Below, in pieces: positions 7,684-15,624 of a DNA stretch of 64,000 bases. A program made the position numbers and the translations under genes. The stretch's first letter is position 1; the number at the start of each line of letters is the position of its first letter. Source of the DNA: JAUVXJ01 sp964433755 (lineage in GTDB: Bacteria > Chloroflexota > Anaerolineae > UBA7937 > B3-Chlor). The stretch covers positions 372,001 through 436,000 of the forward strand of contig CAYSSR010000003.1 of the NCBI GenBank assembly GCA_964433755.1, read 5' to 3'. Below the pieces are notes generated by a model. That model worked only from the letters and a program-made list of their open reading frames with translations, was not told where the DNA came from and searched no databases.

Positions 7684-8442
7684 ATGAGTGTCGTAGACAG
7701 TCTACAACAAGCCATTATCCCAGGGCGAATCCTGGCAGTCCGCGTTGGCGTGTACCGTACCGCCGTTCTGGTCGAGACAGAAGACGGCATCCGCTGCGGG
7801 CTGGCGGCCACGTTGTCCAACCCAGGACTCGACCACCGCGAGAGACCATCCGTTCTCGGGGCCGGGCATCTGCACGAGATGGACTACACCAAGCTGGTGG
7901 GCCTGGTAGACTCGCCCAGCTACACAGAGGCTGCCATCGGGTTAGCTACCATCAACGCCTTGCTTCCGCCGCAGCCAGAGGCGTGGATGGACCTGGACGC
8001 GCGAGACTTCCTGATCCAACACGGAGCAGGCAAGACCATTGCCATGATCGGGCATTTCCCGTTCGTCGATTGCCTGAGATCGAATGTGGGTACGTTGTGG
8101 GTTCTCGAGCTCGACCCACGCGAGGGTGATCTACCGGCAACGACGGCTCCCGAGATTCTCCCGCAGGCCGACATCGTCGCGATCACCGCGATGACCTTGA
8201 TCAACAAGACCTTCGATGGTCTGATGCCTCACTGCCGGCGGGATGCCACTGTAGTTCTGGTGGGACCTAGCACGCCCCTCTCGCCGGTTGTCTTCGACTT
8301 CGGCGTCAACCTCCTGGCCGGAACGGTCGTCGTCGATCCTCAGTCCACCTTGATGGGAATCGGTCAGGGCATCTCCCTCCACCAGCTGCGCCAGGCGGGT
8401 TGGGTCCGCGCTGTGACCATGCAAGAGCAGGGGCGGACGTAA
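7684..8442 (+). CDS. DUF364 (putative heavy-metal chelation) protein with DUF4213-like N-terminus
   Basis: The 252-residue cytoplasmic product has an N-terminal half of the DUF4213 kind (VVDSLQQAIIPGRILAVRVG, then LCGLAATL-like IRCGLAATLSNPGL). The C-terminal Rossmann-like DUF364 half shows TIAMIGHFPFVDCLR (about residue 120), ADIVAITAMTLINKTFDGL and VVLVGPSTPLSPVVFDFGVN. DUF364 proteins are repeatedly found beside FecCD-type transporters and are thought to bind metals or metal cofactors; no reaction is established. Here the gene is fourth in the uptake operon, 66 nt after the ATPase and in the same direction. A role in handling the imported metal or metal complex in the cytoplasm is inferred. 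A conserved Cys131 in the HFPFVDC turn could be a ligand. Confidence 0.8.
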   Translation: MSVVDSLQQAIIPGRILAVRVGVYRTAVLVETEDGIRCGLAATLSNPGLDHRERPSVLGAGHLHEMDYTKLVGLVDSPSYTEAAIGLATINALLPPQPEAWMDLDARDFLIQHGAGKTIAMIGHFPFVDCLRSNVGTLWVLELDPREGDLPATTAPEILPQADIVAITAMTLINKTFDGLMPHCRRDATVVLVGPSTPLSPVVFDFGVNLLAGTVVVDPQSTLMGIGQGISLHQLRQAGWVRAVTMQEQGRT

Positions 8443-8950
8443 CAGGAAGAGCGATGGCAGACGGTTCATCGGCGAGGCCCTGGCTGCGACCGAGGACGTG
8501 GACTACGATACCGACGTCGCCACCTGATCGCGGTCGCAACCAACCACCCTCGAAGTTGCCCTAGTGTCCATCGGCCTCACGTGGTCAATGCCCACTCCTC
8601 CAGCACCGTACACGTGCATAGCATGGCACGTCTTGAACCGCGTGCGCCCACGCTCCAACACGCCGCTGGCGCAGGAGTAGGCCCGGTCAACTGCTGCAGC
8701 TCAGAGAGGCCATCCGGGCCGGTTGCCTGCCGCTGGCCAGGGAACCACGCACCGACGGCGCCGAGGACGGGGTAGCGCCAGCGGATCTCGACCTGTCTCC
8801 CCCTCCACCACTCGGGCGGCAATGGCCCGCCTGAACGTGCATCCGCAGGCGCGTCAGAGTGAAGAGGCCGTGGAGCGCATTACGTGGTAGTATCAGGGGT
8901 GTCCTTCGAGCGATCAAGCTTCTGCCAGCAACCAGAGGAGGTTCTCCAAG
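8443..8950. other. Intergenic stretch, no gene seen
   Basis: About 500 bp without a supported gene. Short frames on both strands lack ribosome sites and family features. A TAGTAT at 8888-8893 lies upstream of the next gene but has no convincing -35 partner. The end (8935-8950) carries the AGAGGAGG ribosome site of the U32-like gene. Confidence 0.4.
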
Positions 8951-9904
8951 ATGAGACTGGACGAGGTATCGAGATACATGGAAGAAGCAGGAATCCCCGG
9001 ACGAGATGCCTATGACCTGCCCTCGAGTGACAAGCGCTTCCCGGATGGCGGCCGCTACCGCATCGAGATCTCCGGCGTGGAGGGGCCCAAGGTCCTCGAG
9101 GCCCTCATCGAGGAGAGACGGAAGTTCGATGTCCCCGTGCACAGGCTCATCTCCCTCGTCCAGGGAGGTATCCTCTTCGACAACACAGAACTCCGAGACT
9201 TCGCCCAGATGGCCGCAGACGAGAGGCTGGAAGTGGTGGCCGTGCCCGGCCCGCGCAACGGATGGGACATCGGCCGGCAGTACTCCTCCTCGGAAGGTAT
9301 GCGCGCCGGGATGCACCATCGAGGTTCGGACGAGCTGCGCAAGGTGATCGCGGACATGATGCGTATGTACGATGCGGGCATCAGAGGCTTCATGCTGGTC
9401 GATGAGGGGCTGCTGTGGCTGGTGGGGCGGATGCAGCAGCAAGGCAACTTTCCCTCAGATGTAGCGCTCAAGATCTCCGTGTGGACGTCCCACAGCTCGG
9501 CGGCGGGTGGGAGACTGCTGGAGGAGCTGGGGGCCAGTTCCTTCAATCCACCAGGCGACCTCACGCTGCCGCAACTGGCCTCCATCAGAAGCACGGTGAG
9601 CATCCCTCTGGACTTCTACATCTATACGTCTATCTCCTTCGGGGGCTTCAATAGGTTCTACGACGCGCCGGAGGTAGCCAGAGTGTGCGCGCCCTGCTAC
9701 TTCAAGTTCGAGCCAGGGCCAGCTCTGTCGGCGGGAGGTGGACAGAGCCTGTACCAGCCCTGGGTCAGGGACGAAGAACACGTCCATCTGGTGCGGAAGA
9801 AGGTGAAATGGGCCGCCGTGGTCAGAGACCTCATCATGGAGAACGAACCGGAGGTTGGTATCTCGGCGCACGGCTCCGAAGATCTTCACATTCCCCAACC
9901 TTGA
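8951..9904 (+). CDS. TIM-barrel protein resembling the U32 peptidase family
   Basis: The 317-residue product is soluble, without signal peptide. It reads as an alpha/beta barrel: RYRIEISGVEGPKVLEALIE, VPVHRLISLVQGG, DAGIRGFMLVDEGLLWL, ALKISVWTSHSSAAGGRLL and ASSFNPPGDLTLPQLASIR. The last segment, in which a strand end names a product of ordered place then STVSIPLDFYIY, is reminiscent of U32-type barrels, where the chain lists successive sites and ends in a Cys-containing loop. Here there is CAPCYFKFEPGPA near residue 240. The classic U32 signature is not clearly present, so the family link is tentative and peptidase activity should not be assumed. The start has AGAGGAGG at 8935 and is secure. 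The next gene follows after about 95 nt in the same direction. Confidence 0.55.
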   Translation: MRLDEVSRYMEEAGIPGRDAYDLPSSDKRFPDGGRYRIEISGVEGPKVLEALIEERRKFDVPVHRLISLVQGGILFDNTELRDFAQMAADERLEVVAVPGPRNGWDIGRQYSSSEGMRAGMHHRGSDELRKVIADMMRMYDAGIRGFMLVDEGLLWLVGRMQQQGNFPSDVALKISVWTSHSSAAGGRLLEELGASSFNPPGDLTLPQLASIRSTVSIPLDFYIYTSISFGGFNRFYDAPEVARVCAPCYFKFEPGPALSAGGGQSLYQPWVRDEEHVHLVRKKVKWAAVVRDLIMENEPEVGISAHGSEDLHIPQP

Positions 9905-9999
9905 TCCCACCTCGCGAGGGCCTGGATCATGGTGACGAGCGACTGAACATCCCACAGCCCGTATCATCCAGCCAGACGAACCCAACGGGGAGGTATACT

Positions 10000-10737
10000 G
10001 TGACGAGGTGGAAGAGGTGGCTGTGGCTGCTGATCCTCCTGCCCGTAGTGGCCCTGGGCGGTTTCGTGCTCTGGGCGAAGAACACCCGGGCGCCTATGCC
10101 CGAGGCGCTGGCGGCCCTGGAGTCTGACCCCGCGGTCGTAATCACAGCCGACCGCTGGCTCGTCTTCCGCCCGGCACACCAGGAGACGGAGACGGGGTTG
10201 GTTATCTACCCTGGCGCCCGTGTAGACCCACGCTCGTACGCCCCGGCGGCCCGCGAGATCGCTGCGCATGGCTACGTGGTGGTTGTGGTCCCCATGCCCC
10301 TCAACCTGGCCGTCTTGGCCCCAAATGCAGCTTCCGATGTTTTCGACTCCTTCCCCGAGATCAGCACCTGGGCCGTGGGGGGACACTCCCTTGGGGGAGC
10401 GATGGCGGCACGCTATGCCCACAGCCATCCGTCTCTGGCGCAGGCGCTGGTGCTCTGGGCAGCGTATCCAGATGGCTCCAGCGACCTCTCAGAGAACCAC
10501 CTAGCGGTCACGTCCATCTACGGCACCCTGGACGGCCTGGCTACCGTGGACGAGATCGAGGCTTCGCGATCTCTGCTGCCTCCAACTACAACCTGGGTGG
10601 CCGTCGAGGGTGGAAACCACGCCCAGTTCGGCTGGTACGGGCCACAGTCAGGCGACAATCCGGCAACCATCACCAGGGAGGAACAGCAGCGACAGGTCGT
10701 CAACGCCACGCTTCAGCTTCTCGGATCGCTGGAGTGA
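10000..10737 (+). CDS. Membrane-anchored alpha/beta hydrolase (dienelactone-hydrolase-like)
   Basis: The 245-residue product starts with one membrane segment (LWLLILLPVVALGGFVLWA) that anchors it outside the membrane. An alpha/beta hydrolase core follows: GLVIYPGARVDPRSYAPAA (oxyanion region), WAVGGHSLGGAMAARYAHSH with nucleophile Ser in GHSLGG, SIYGTLDGLATVDEI with a likely catalytic Asp, and VEGGNHAQFGWYG with the catalytic His. This composition matches the Hydrolase_5 type family. The start is GTG 10000 with GGGGAGG 7 nt upstream; the frame is open further 5' but lacks another signal. The substrate is unknown. Neighbours on the same strand are the U32-like gene and a 93-residue protein 31 nt downstream. 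Confidence 0.8.
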   Translation: MTRWKRWLWLLILLPVVALGGFVLWAKNTRAPMPEALAALESDPAVVITADRWLVFRPAHQETETGLVIYPGARVDPRSYAPAAREIAAHGYVVVVVPMPLNLAVLAPNAASDVFDSFPEISTWAVGGHSLGGAMAARYAHSHPSLAQALVLWAAYPDGSSDLSENHLAVTSIYGTLDGLATVDEIEASRSLLPPTTTWVAVEGGNHAQFGWYGPQSGDNPATITREEQQRQVVNATLQLLGSLE

Positions 10738-10768
10738 GCCTATTGCCTGCAGGAGGTATGTTTACATC

Positions 10769-11050
10769 ATGGCCGAGATCGAGGTCCAGACTACACAAGA
10801 AGAGAATCGGTACGAGTTCCAGGTCACGGTGCGAGAGGGAGGAAGCGAGACGCGCCATCGTGTCACGCTCCAGAAGAGCGACTATAGCCAGCTCGTGGGC
10901 GAAGGGGCAAGCCCCGAGGCCCTGGTGGAGGAGTCCTTCCGCTTTCTGTTAGAACGAGAGTCAAAGGAGTCCATCCTCAGCTCCTTCGATCTGATGGTCA
11001 TCGGCCGCTACTTCCCCGAGTACCGGCGAGAGATCGTCCGTCGCCTGTGA
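10769..11050 (+). CDS. Small conserved-looking hypothetical protein
   Basis: A 93-residue acidic protein starting MAEIEVQTTQEENRYEFQVT. The first half is beta-rich, with a charged strand pattern (VREGGSETRHRVTLQKSDYSQL). The second half is helical (ALVEESFRFLLERESKESIL), ending FPEYRREIVRRL. I recall similar small proteins in many bacteria without known function. The ribosome site AGGAGG lies 11 nt before ATG 10769. It is 31 nt after the hydrolase gene, so probably co-transcribed. There is no signal peptide or metal motif. Confidence 0.7.
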   Translation: MAEIEVQTTQEENRYEFQVTVREGGSETRHRVTLQKSDYSQLVGEGASPEALVEESFRFLLERESKESILSSFDLMVIGRYFPEYRREIVRRL

Positions 11051-11172
11051 CCCCGTCTCCCGTGTCAGGTCCAGACTGGCCCTGACGAACCCTGTGCTCA
11101 CCGTCGCTGTGGTGTGGTATAGGAGCGTGTGTCAGGGCTGGAGGCCGGGCAACTGGCGAGGACGAGCAGGTG

Positions 11173-11358
11173 ATGCAGAAGCTGGACGAACTGATAGGGG
11201 CCACGCTTCAAGGGAGGGAACGTGAGCAACGGGCCAGCCTGGCAAGCGATGGTGCTCGGGGAAAGCGGCCGCTCGTGCCCTATTGGGTGCTCGGCCTGGT
11301 AGCCCTCTGTCTCCTGTCAGTGGCGATTCTCTGGGCCTGCTCCGGCCCAGGCACCTGA
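11173..11358 (+). CDS. Small tail-anchored membrane protein (hypothetical)
   Basis: A 61-residue protein with a charged helical N-terminus (MQKLDELIGATLQGREREQR) and one C-terminal membrane segment (WVLGLVALCLLSVAILWAC) close to the end, the layout of a tail-anchored protein. A possible promoter with extended -10 TGgTATAGG lies at 11115-11123 and AGGTG precedes the ATG. Without homologues its reality rests on these signs. It ends 20 nt before the convergent dehydratase gene. Confidence 0.45.
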   Translation: MQKLDELIGATLQGREREQRASLASDGARGKRPLVPYWVLGLVALCLLSVAILWACSGPGT

Positions 11359-11377
11359 TGACGAGCAGCCCGTCTAG

Positions 11378-12334
11378 CTACGACTCCAGCCACGGCAGCC
11401 TGTCGAGATCCGCGTTCCCACCGGACAGAATCACGCCCACGCGCAATCCCGATAGGTCGATCTTGCCCTCCAGAAGCGCGCCCACAGGAACCGCTGCGGA
11501 CGGCTCGACAACCATCTTCGTGCGCTCCCACACGTGTCGCATCCCGGCGATGATCGCCTCCTCGCTGACCGTCACGATCTGCTCCACGTGCTCCCTGATG
11601 ATGGGGAAGGTCACGTCACCCAGCGAGGTCAGCAGCCCATCGGCCACCGTCTGGGGGTTCACCGAGGGGAAAATCCGGCCCTCTCGCAGAGACCGATAGG
11701 CGTCGTCGGCGCCTTCCGGCTCCGCTCCGATGACGCGAGTCCGAGGCGAGATGCCAGACACCGCCAGCGCCGTCCCGCTCAGTAGCCCGCCGCCACCCAC
11801 GGGGACCATCACCACGTCCAGTCCTGGGACCTCCTCCAGCAACTCCAGCGCAGCCGTGCCTTGCCCAGCTATGACCAGGGGATCGTTGGAAGGGTGGACG
11901 AACGTGGCACCTGTCTCCCTGAGGACCCGCTCCATAGCCTCGTGGCGGGAGTCCTCGTTCGGCTCGCAGTAGGTGATGGTTCCTCCGTACGCCTCCACCG
12001 CTGCTCTCTTGCACTGAGACGCCGTCTTGGGCATGACGATGAAGGACCTGCTCCCCCGCAGGCGCGCCGCCAGGGCCAGGGCAGCCGCGTGGTTACCCGA
12101 CGAGTGTGTGCCCACGCCACGACCAGTCTCCTCCTCTGACAGTGTGAAGACGGCGTTGCAGGCGCCCCGGAACTTGAAAGCGCCCACCTTTTGCAGGTTC
12201 TCACACTTGAAGTGAAGCTCGGCACCGCACAGAGCATCGAGCCCCTGGCACGTGACCACAGGAGTGCGATGGGCGAAGGTCCGGATACGACCGGCCGCCT
12301 CACGCACAGCCTCGAAATCAGGCAGGTCACTCAT
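11378..12334 (-). CDS. PLP-dependent serine/threonine dehydratase-type enzyme (or serine racemase)
   Basis: The 318-residue product belongs to fold-type II PLP enzymes. The Schiff-base Lys lies in KVGAFKFRGACNA (about residue 53), the substrate loop is HSSGNHAAALA, the PLP-phosphate loop is VGGGGLLSG (about residue 176), and the ring-contact motif is ILSGGN near the C-terminus. It lacks the C-terminal regulatory ACT-like domain of biosynthetic IlvA. Length therefore fits catabolic threonine dehydratase or serine racemase, which cannot be separated by eye. The start was placed at ATG 12334 (MSDLPDFEAVREA) because the family begins there, although the frame extends further 5'. It is transcribed away from the TetR gene. 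Confidence 0.88.
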   Translation of the reverse strand: MSDLPDFEAVREAAGRIRTFAHRTPVVTCQGLDALCGAELHFKCENLQKVGAFKFRGACNAVFTLSEEETGRGVGTHSSGNHAAALALAARLRGSRSFIVMPKTASQCKRAAVEAYGGTITYCEPNEDSRHEAMERVLRETGATFVHPSNDPLVIAGQGTAALELLEEVPGLDVVMVPVGGGGLLSGTALAVSGISPRTRVIGAEPEGADDAYRSLREGRIFPSVNPQTVADGLLTSLGDVTFPIIREHVEQIVTVSEEAIIAGMRHVWERTKMVVEPSAAVPVGALLEGKIDLSGLRVGVILSGGNADLDRLPWLES

Positions 12335-12490
12335 GCACCCATGACCTCTATCTCCGTGGGCCGATCCAGGTGGTCTCTCGTCGCATTGTACCATCCGGTG
12401 TCGGGCAGCACAAGTCAATACCCTGGCAGGTGTGACCGGTTCGTCTGCGGCGACTGCTCTGCCACGGTTGCCGACCAAGAGAACACGCAC

Positions 12491-12519
12491 TTGACTCGTG
12501 ACCGTGAATCACATATAAT
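12491..12519 (+). promoter_or_regulatory. Near-consensus promoter of the TetR-exporter operon
   Basis: TTGACT (12491-12496), 17 bp and TATAAT (12514-12519). The predicted start near 12526 is only about 16 nt before the regulator ATG. A second TATAAT (12534-12539) and a GTGA-N7-TCAC repeat inside the spacer (12499-12513) lie here; autorepression by the TetR protein is inferred. Confidence 0.65.
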
Positions 12520-12541
12520 ATGAACCAGGTGCTTATAATAC

Positions 12542-13258
12542 ATGACCCTGGAGCACTGGTCTCAGATCCACACCCACATCTTCGAGCTGGAGCAGGAGGG
12601 GCTGGTCACTCGCACCTTCCGGCGCCTCGATCCTGAACGGCAACGGGCGGTGCTGGCCGCCATCCTCGACGAAGCCGTGGAGCGGGGGCCCGAGTCGCTC
12701 CAAGTCAAGCAGGTAGCGCGACGTGCCGGGGTCTCCGTCGGCTCCTTGTACCAGTACTTCGGCAACCGGGCTGGCCTGGTTGACTTCGCCGTGGAGCTGT
12801 GCGGACGGTACCTCGTCGACGAGTTCGACCGGTATCGTCCTCTCCTGGTGTCGATGCCGCTGCGGGAAGGGCTCGTCGCCTACCTCACGGGTGGGCTGGA
12901 GTGGAGTCAGGTGCAGGTAGGTCTGGTGCAGTTCTTCCTGCGGGCAGCCTACCAGGGCGACCCAGACCTTGGAGAGCGTCTGGTGCGCCCCATCGGCGAG
13001 ACCTTGCGCGTGATGGTCCGCGAGATGCTGGAGGAGGCCCAACGGCGCGGCGAAATCCGGCACGATATCGACCTGGACGCCACGGCCAGTATCGTCAATA
13101 CACTGATGATCGCTGTAGGCGACAGCTTACTGTTGCCGTACCTGGACACCTACTACCAGCTCTCTCACGAGGGGATGACCCTCGAGCACCTTGTGGACAC
13201 GCTGCTCGACCTTATCATGCGGGGTGTTGCACCCGCCGCCAGCCCCGACGCGAGTTGA
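12542..13258 (+). CDS. TetR-family transcriptional regulator
   Basis: The 238-residue product has a TetR-type N-terminal helix-turn-helix (residues about 42-85) with LQVKQVARRAGVSVGSLYQY followed by FGNRAGLVDFAVEL. An all-helical ligand and dimer domain fills the rest. An extra 30 residues precede the HTH (FELEQEGLVTRTFRRLDPER). The gene stands first in an operon with an ABC ATPase (11 nt gap) and an ABC-2 permease. By family rule it likely represses this exporter and is released by an exported compound. Its mRNA leader would be very short (about 16 nt), with AGGTG 10 nt before ATG. Operator sequence is not certain. Confidence 0.9.
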   Translation: MTLEHWSQIHTHIFELEQEGLVTRTFRRLDPERQRAVLAAILDEAVERGPESLQVKQVARRAGVSVGSLYQYFGNRAGLVDFAVELCGRYLVDEFDRYRPLLVSMPLREGLVAYLTGGLEWSQVQVGLVQFFLRAAYQGDPDLGERLVRPIGETLRVMVREMLEEAQRRGEIRHDIDLDATASIVNTLMIAVGDSLLLPYLDTYYQLSHEGMTLEHLVDTLLDLIMRGVAPAASPDAS

Positions 13259-13269
13259 AAGGATCAACC

Positions 13270-14217
13270 ATGCCAGATGTCGTGCTGCGGGCCGAGGGCC
13301 TGACGAAGCGGTACGGAGACCTGGTCGCCGTAAACAACCTCACTCTGACGATCTACGAGGGAGAGGTGTTCGGCTTCCTGGGACCCAACGGTGCCGGCAA
13401 GACCACCTCCATCAGCATCATGTGTGGCCTCCTCAAACCGGATGCGGGCCGGGTGTTCGTGCACGGCCAGCCCATCGCTGGCGGCACCGCCAGTGTGCGC
13501 ACGCGCGTGGGGATCTGCCCGCAGGAGATCATCCTTTGGAGCCACCTGACCTGTATCGAGCAGCTCCAGTTCATCGGCCAGATGTACGGGGTGGACAGGC
13601 ACGAGGCTCGCCGGCGCGGCGACCGTCTTCTGGAGGACCTGGGCCTGGTGGAAAAGCGGAACAAACAGGCGCGCACGCTCTCCGGGGGGCTTCAGCGGCG
13701 CCTCAATCTGGCCCTCGCGCTCGTGCACGACCCGGACATCGTCGCCCTGGACGAGCCGGAAGCTGGACTGGACCCTCAGAGCCGGGTCGCGGTCCGCGGC
13801 TACATCAGGCAGCTTGCCAAGAACAAGACCGTCATCCTGACGACCCACAACATGGACGAGGCCGACCGCCTGGCCGATCGCGTGGCGATCATCGACCACG
13901 GAGAACTGCTGGTCCTGGATACCCCACAAGCGCTCAAGCGCAGCGTCGGCGAAGGAGACGTGCTGGAGATCGCGTTGACCGGCGACGATGCGGGACGCGA
14001 GTCGGCGCTGGCTAGTCTGGAAGGCTTGGGGGGAGAGGCCATCGTCAGCGCTGCCGACGACAGCCTCCACGTTCGGGCCAGAAACGCCGTGGCCCTGCTG
14101 CCACGGATCGTGGAGAAGCTCGAAGCCGCCGGGGTATCCTACGGCGAGGTGCGCCTGCGCGAGAACACCCTCGAAGATGTCTTCATCCACCTCACGGGGA
14201 GGAGGCTAAGGCAATGA
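13270..14217 (+). CDS. ABC exporter ATPase (DrrA/CcmA-type)
   Basis: The 315-residue product carries Walker A GPNGAGKTT (about residue 38), Q-loop ICPQEIILW, signature LSGGLQRRLNLALAL, Walker B IVALDEPEAGLDP and switch TTHNMDEADRLAD. A C-terminal extension (GDVLEIALTG ... NTLEDVFIHLTGRRL) is typical of drug/lipid ABC-2 exporters such as DrrA and NatA. The signature's GGLQRR variant is within the family range. ATG 13270 follows the TetR stop by 11 nt, and the stop overlaps the permease start (ATGA), so the pair is coupled. It acts on the inner face of the cytoplasmic membrane, powering export of an unknown compound. Confidence 0.93.
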   Translation: MPDVVLRAEGLTKRYGDLVAVNNLTLTIYEGEVFGFLGPNGAGKTTSISIMCGLLKPDAGRVFVHGQPIAGGTASVRTRVGICPQEIILWSHLTCIEQLQFIGQMYGVDRHEARRRGDRLLEDLGLVEKRNKQARTLSGGLQRRLNLALALVHDPDIVALDEPEAGLDPQSRVAVRGYIRQLAKNKTVILTTHNMDEADRLADRVAIIDHGELLVLDTPQALKRSVGEGDVLEIALTGDDAGRESALASLEGLGGEAIVSAADDSLHVRARNAVALLPRIVEKLEAAGVSYGEVRLRENTLEDVFIHLTGRRLRQ

Positions 14218-15383
14218 GATTCCTGGCCGTCTTCGTCAAGAGCCTGAGAGAGCAGGTTCGAAACCTCATGGTCTTGGCCCTCACGGTGGTCTTTGCGCCA
14301 GTGTTCGTCTTCGCCTACTGGCTCTTCTTCCCCGCCGAGGGTTCCACAGCCTACAGAGTGCTGGTGATCAACGAGGACGTGGGAGTCCAGATCGAGGGAA
14401 CGACGTATCGCGCCGGCGAGGAGGTCACGGAAGCCATCGCGCAGGTGACCTATGCGGGAGGTAGCCCGCTGCTCAAGGTGCGGGAGGTCGCCAGCATGGA
14501 AGAAGCCGAAGCGCTCCTCCGCGACCGCAACGGGATAGTCTACTTCCTGTTCCCCGAGGACTTCTCCCAACAGCTCGCTGCCAAGAGAGCGGGAGATAGT
14601 ACTGCCACTGCAGAGTTGGTCTTCGGCGGCGACTTGACCAACCCCTACTACCCTATCGCGGCCATTCTAGCGGCTTCAGCCGTCGACTCCTACGTGCAGG
14701 AGGCAACGGGCCTCACACCGCCGGTGCAGTACGTAGAGCGTCCGCTGGGCGGGTCCGGGTCTCGCACCGAGTTCGAAACGTACGTACCGGGTATGTTCAT
14801 CTTTGCGGTGATCATGCTCGTCTTCGCCGCGTCGATGACCGTGGCGCGCGAAGTGGAGGACGGCACGTTGCGCCGGCTCCAGATCACGCGTATGACCGCC
14901 TTCGATCTCCTGGGCGGCACCAGTCTCACCCTGATCATCGTGGGGGTTATCGCAGAACTGCTGGCCCTGGGGACGGCCATGGCCCTTGGCTTCCGCAGCT
15001 ATGGCCCCCTGTGGGTGGCGGTCCTCGTGGGCGTGGCGACCAGCGTATCCGTGATCGGAGTGGGCATGATCGTGGCCGCGTTCTCGAAGACGGTCTCGCA
15101 GGCCTTCGTCATCGCCAACTTCCCGCTGGGGGTGTTCATGTTCCTCTCAGGCGCCATATTCCCCATCCCCTCGGTCACGCTGTTCGAGATAGCCGGGCAA
15201 CCTATCGCCCTGTGCGATTTCCTCCCGCCCCGGCACGCCGTCATCGCCCTCAACAAGATCCTGACGTTGGGCTCCGGACTCGACGAAGTGGCGTACGAAC
15301 TGGTGTCGCTGGTGGTGCTCTCCGTGTTGTACTTCGCCGTCGGCACGTGGATCTTCCAGCGGAGACACCTGCGGCCGGCGTGA
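14214..15383 (+). CDS. ABC-2 type exporter permease
   Basis: The 389-residue product has the YhgE/NatB-like ABC-2 layout. One N-terminal membrane segment (VLALTVVFAPVFVFAYWLFF) is followed by a roughly 200-residue extracytoplasmic loop (GSTAYRVLVINEDVGVQIEG to VERPLGGSGSRTEFETYVPG). Five C-terminal segments follow, with MFIFAVIMLVFAASMTVARE and GTLRRLQITRMTAFDLLGG, the motif that couples to the ATPase. It lies directly after its ATPase with a 4-nt overlap. A single permease gene suggests a homodimer. Substrate is unknown; regulation by the TetR protein suggests a xenobiotic or lipid. Confidence 0.9.
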   Translation: MRFLAVFVKSLREQVRNLMVLALTVVFAPVFVFAYWLFFPAEGSTAYRVLVINEDVGVQIEGTTYRAGEEVTEAIAQVTYAGGSPLLKVREVASMEEAEALLRDRNGIVYFLFPEDFSQQLAAKRAGDSTATAELVFGGDLTNPYYPIAAILAASAVDSYVQEATGLTPPVQYVERPLGGSGSRTEFETYVPGMFIFAVIMLVFAASMTVAREVEDGTLRRLQITRMTAFDLLGGTSLTLIIVGVIAELLALGTAMALGFRSYGPLWVAVLVGVATSVSVIGVGMIVAAFSKTVSQAFVIANFPLGVFMFLSGAIFPIPSVTLFEIAGQPIALCDFLPPRHAVIALNKILTLGSGLDEVAYELVSLVVLSVLYFAVGTWIFQRRHLRPA

Positions 15384-15423
15384 CGCGCAGCAGCGACGGT
15401 CTCCATCGAGCGACACCCATACC

Positions 15424-15453
15424 TTGCCCACCCACCCACGGCTCTGCTATACT
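15424..15453 (+). promoter_or_regulatory. Promoter for homoserine dehydrogenase
   Basis: TTGCCC (15424-15429), 18 bp and extended -10 TGcTATACT (TATACT 15448-15453). The predicted leader is about 165 nt before ATG 15625. Confidence 0.55.
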
Positions 15454-15624
15454 GCACTCCAGAACCACCCTGGTCCCGGCGCACGGTACGACAAACGGCG
15501 GTCATGACCTTGGACCTGCTCAGGGTGCGTCCAGCGGTGAAGTAGATACAGACGGTGTGGAACCGGCTCCCACCGACCTGGCCCAACGCACAACTCGCCG
15601 CACGCTCCGACGGAGGAATCCACT

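Noticed and set aside
8687..9442. 251-codon frame opposite the U32-like gene
   Set aside because: Shadow frame; the plus-strand gene has an AGAGGAGG site and protein-like sequence.
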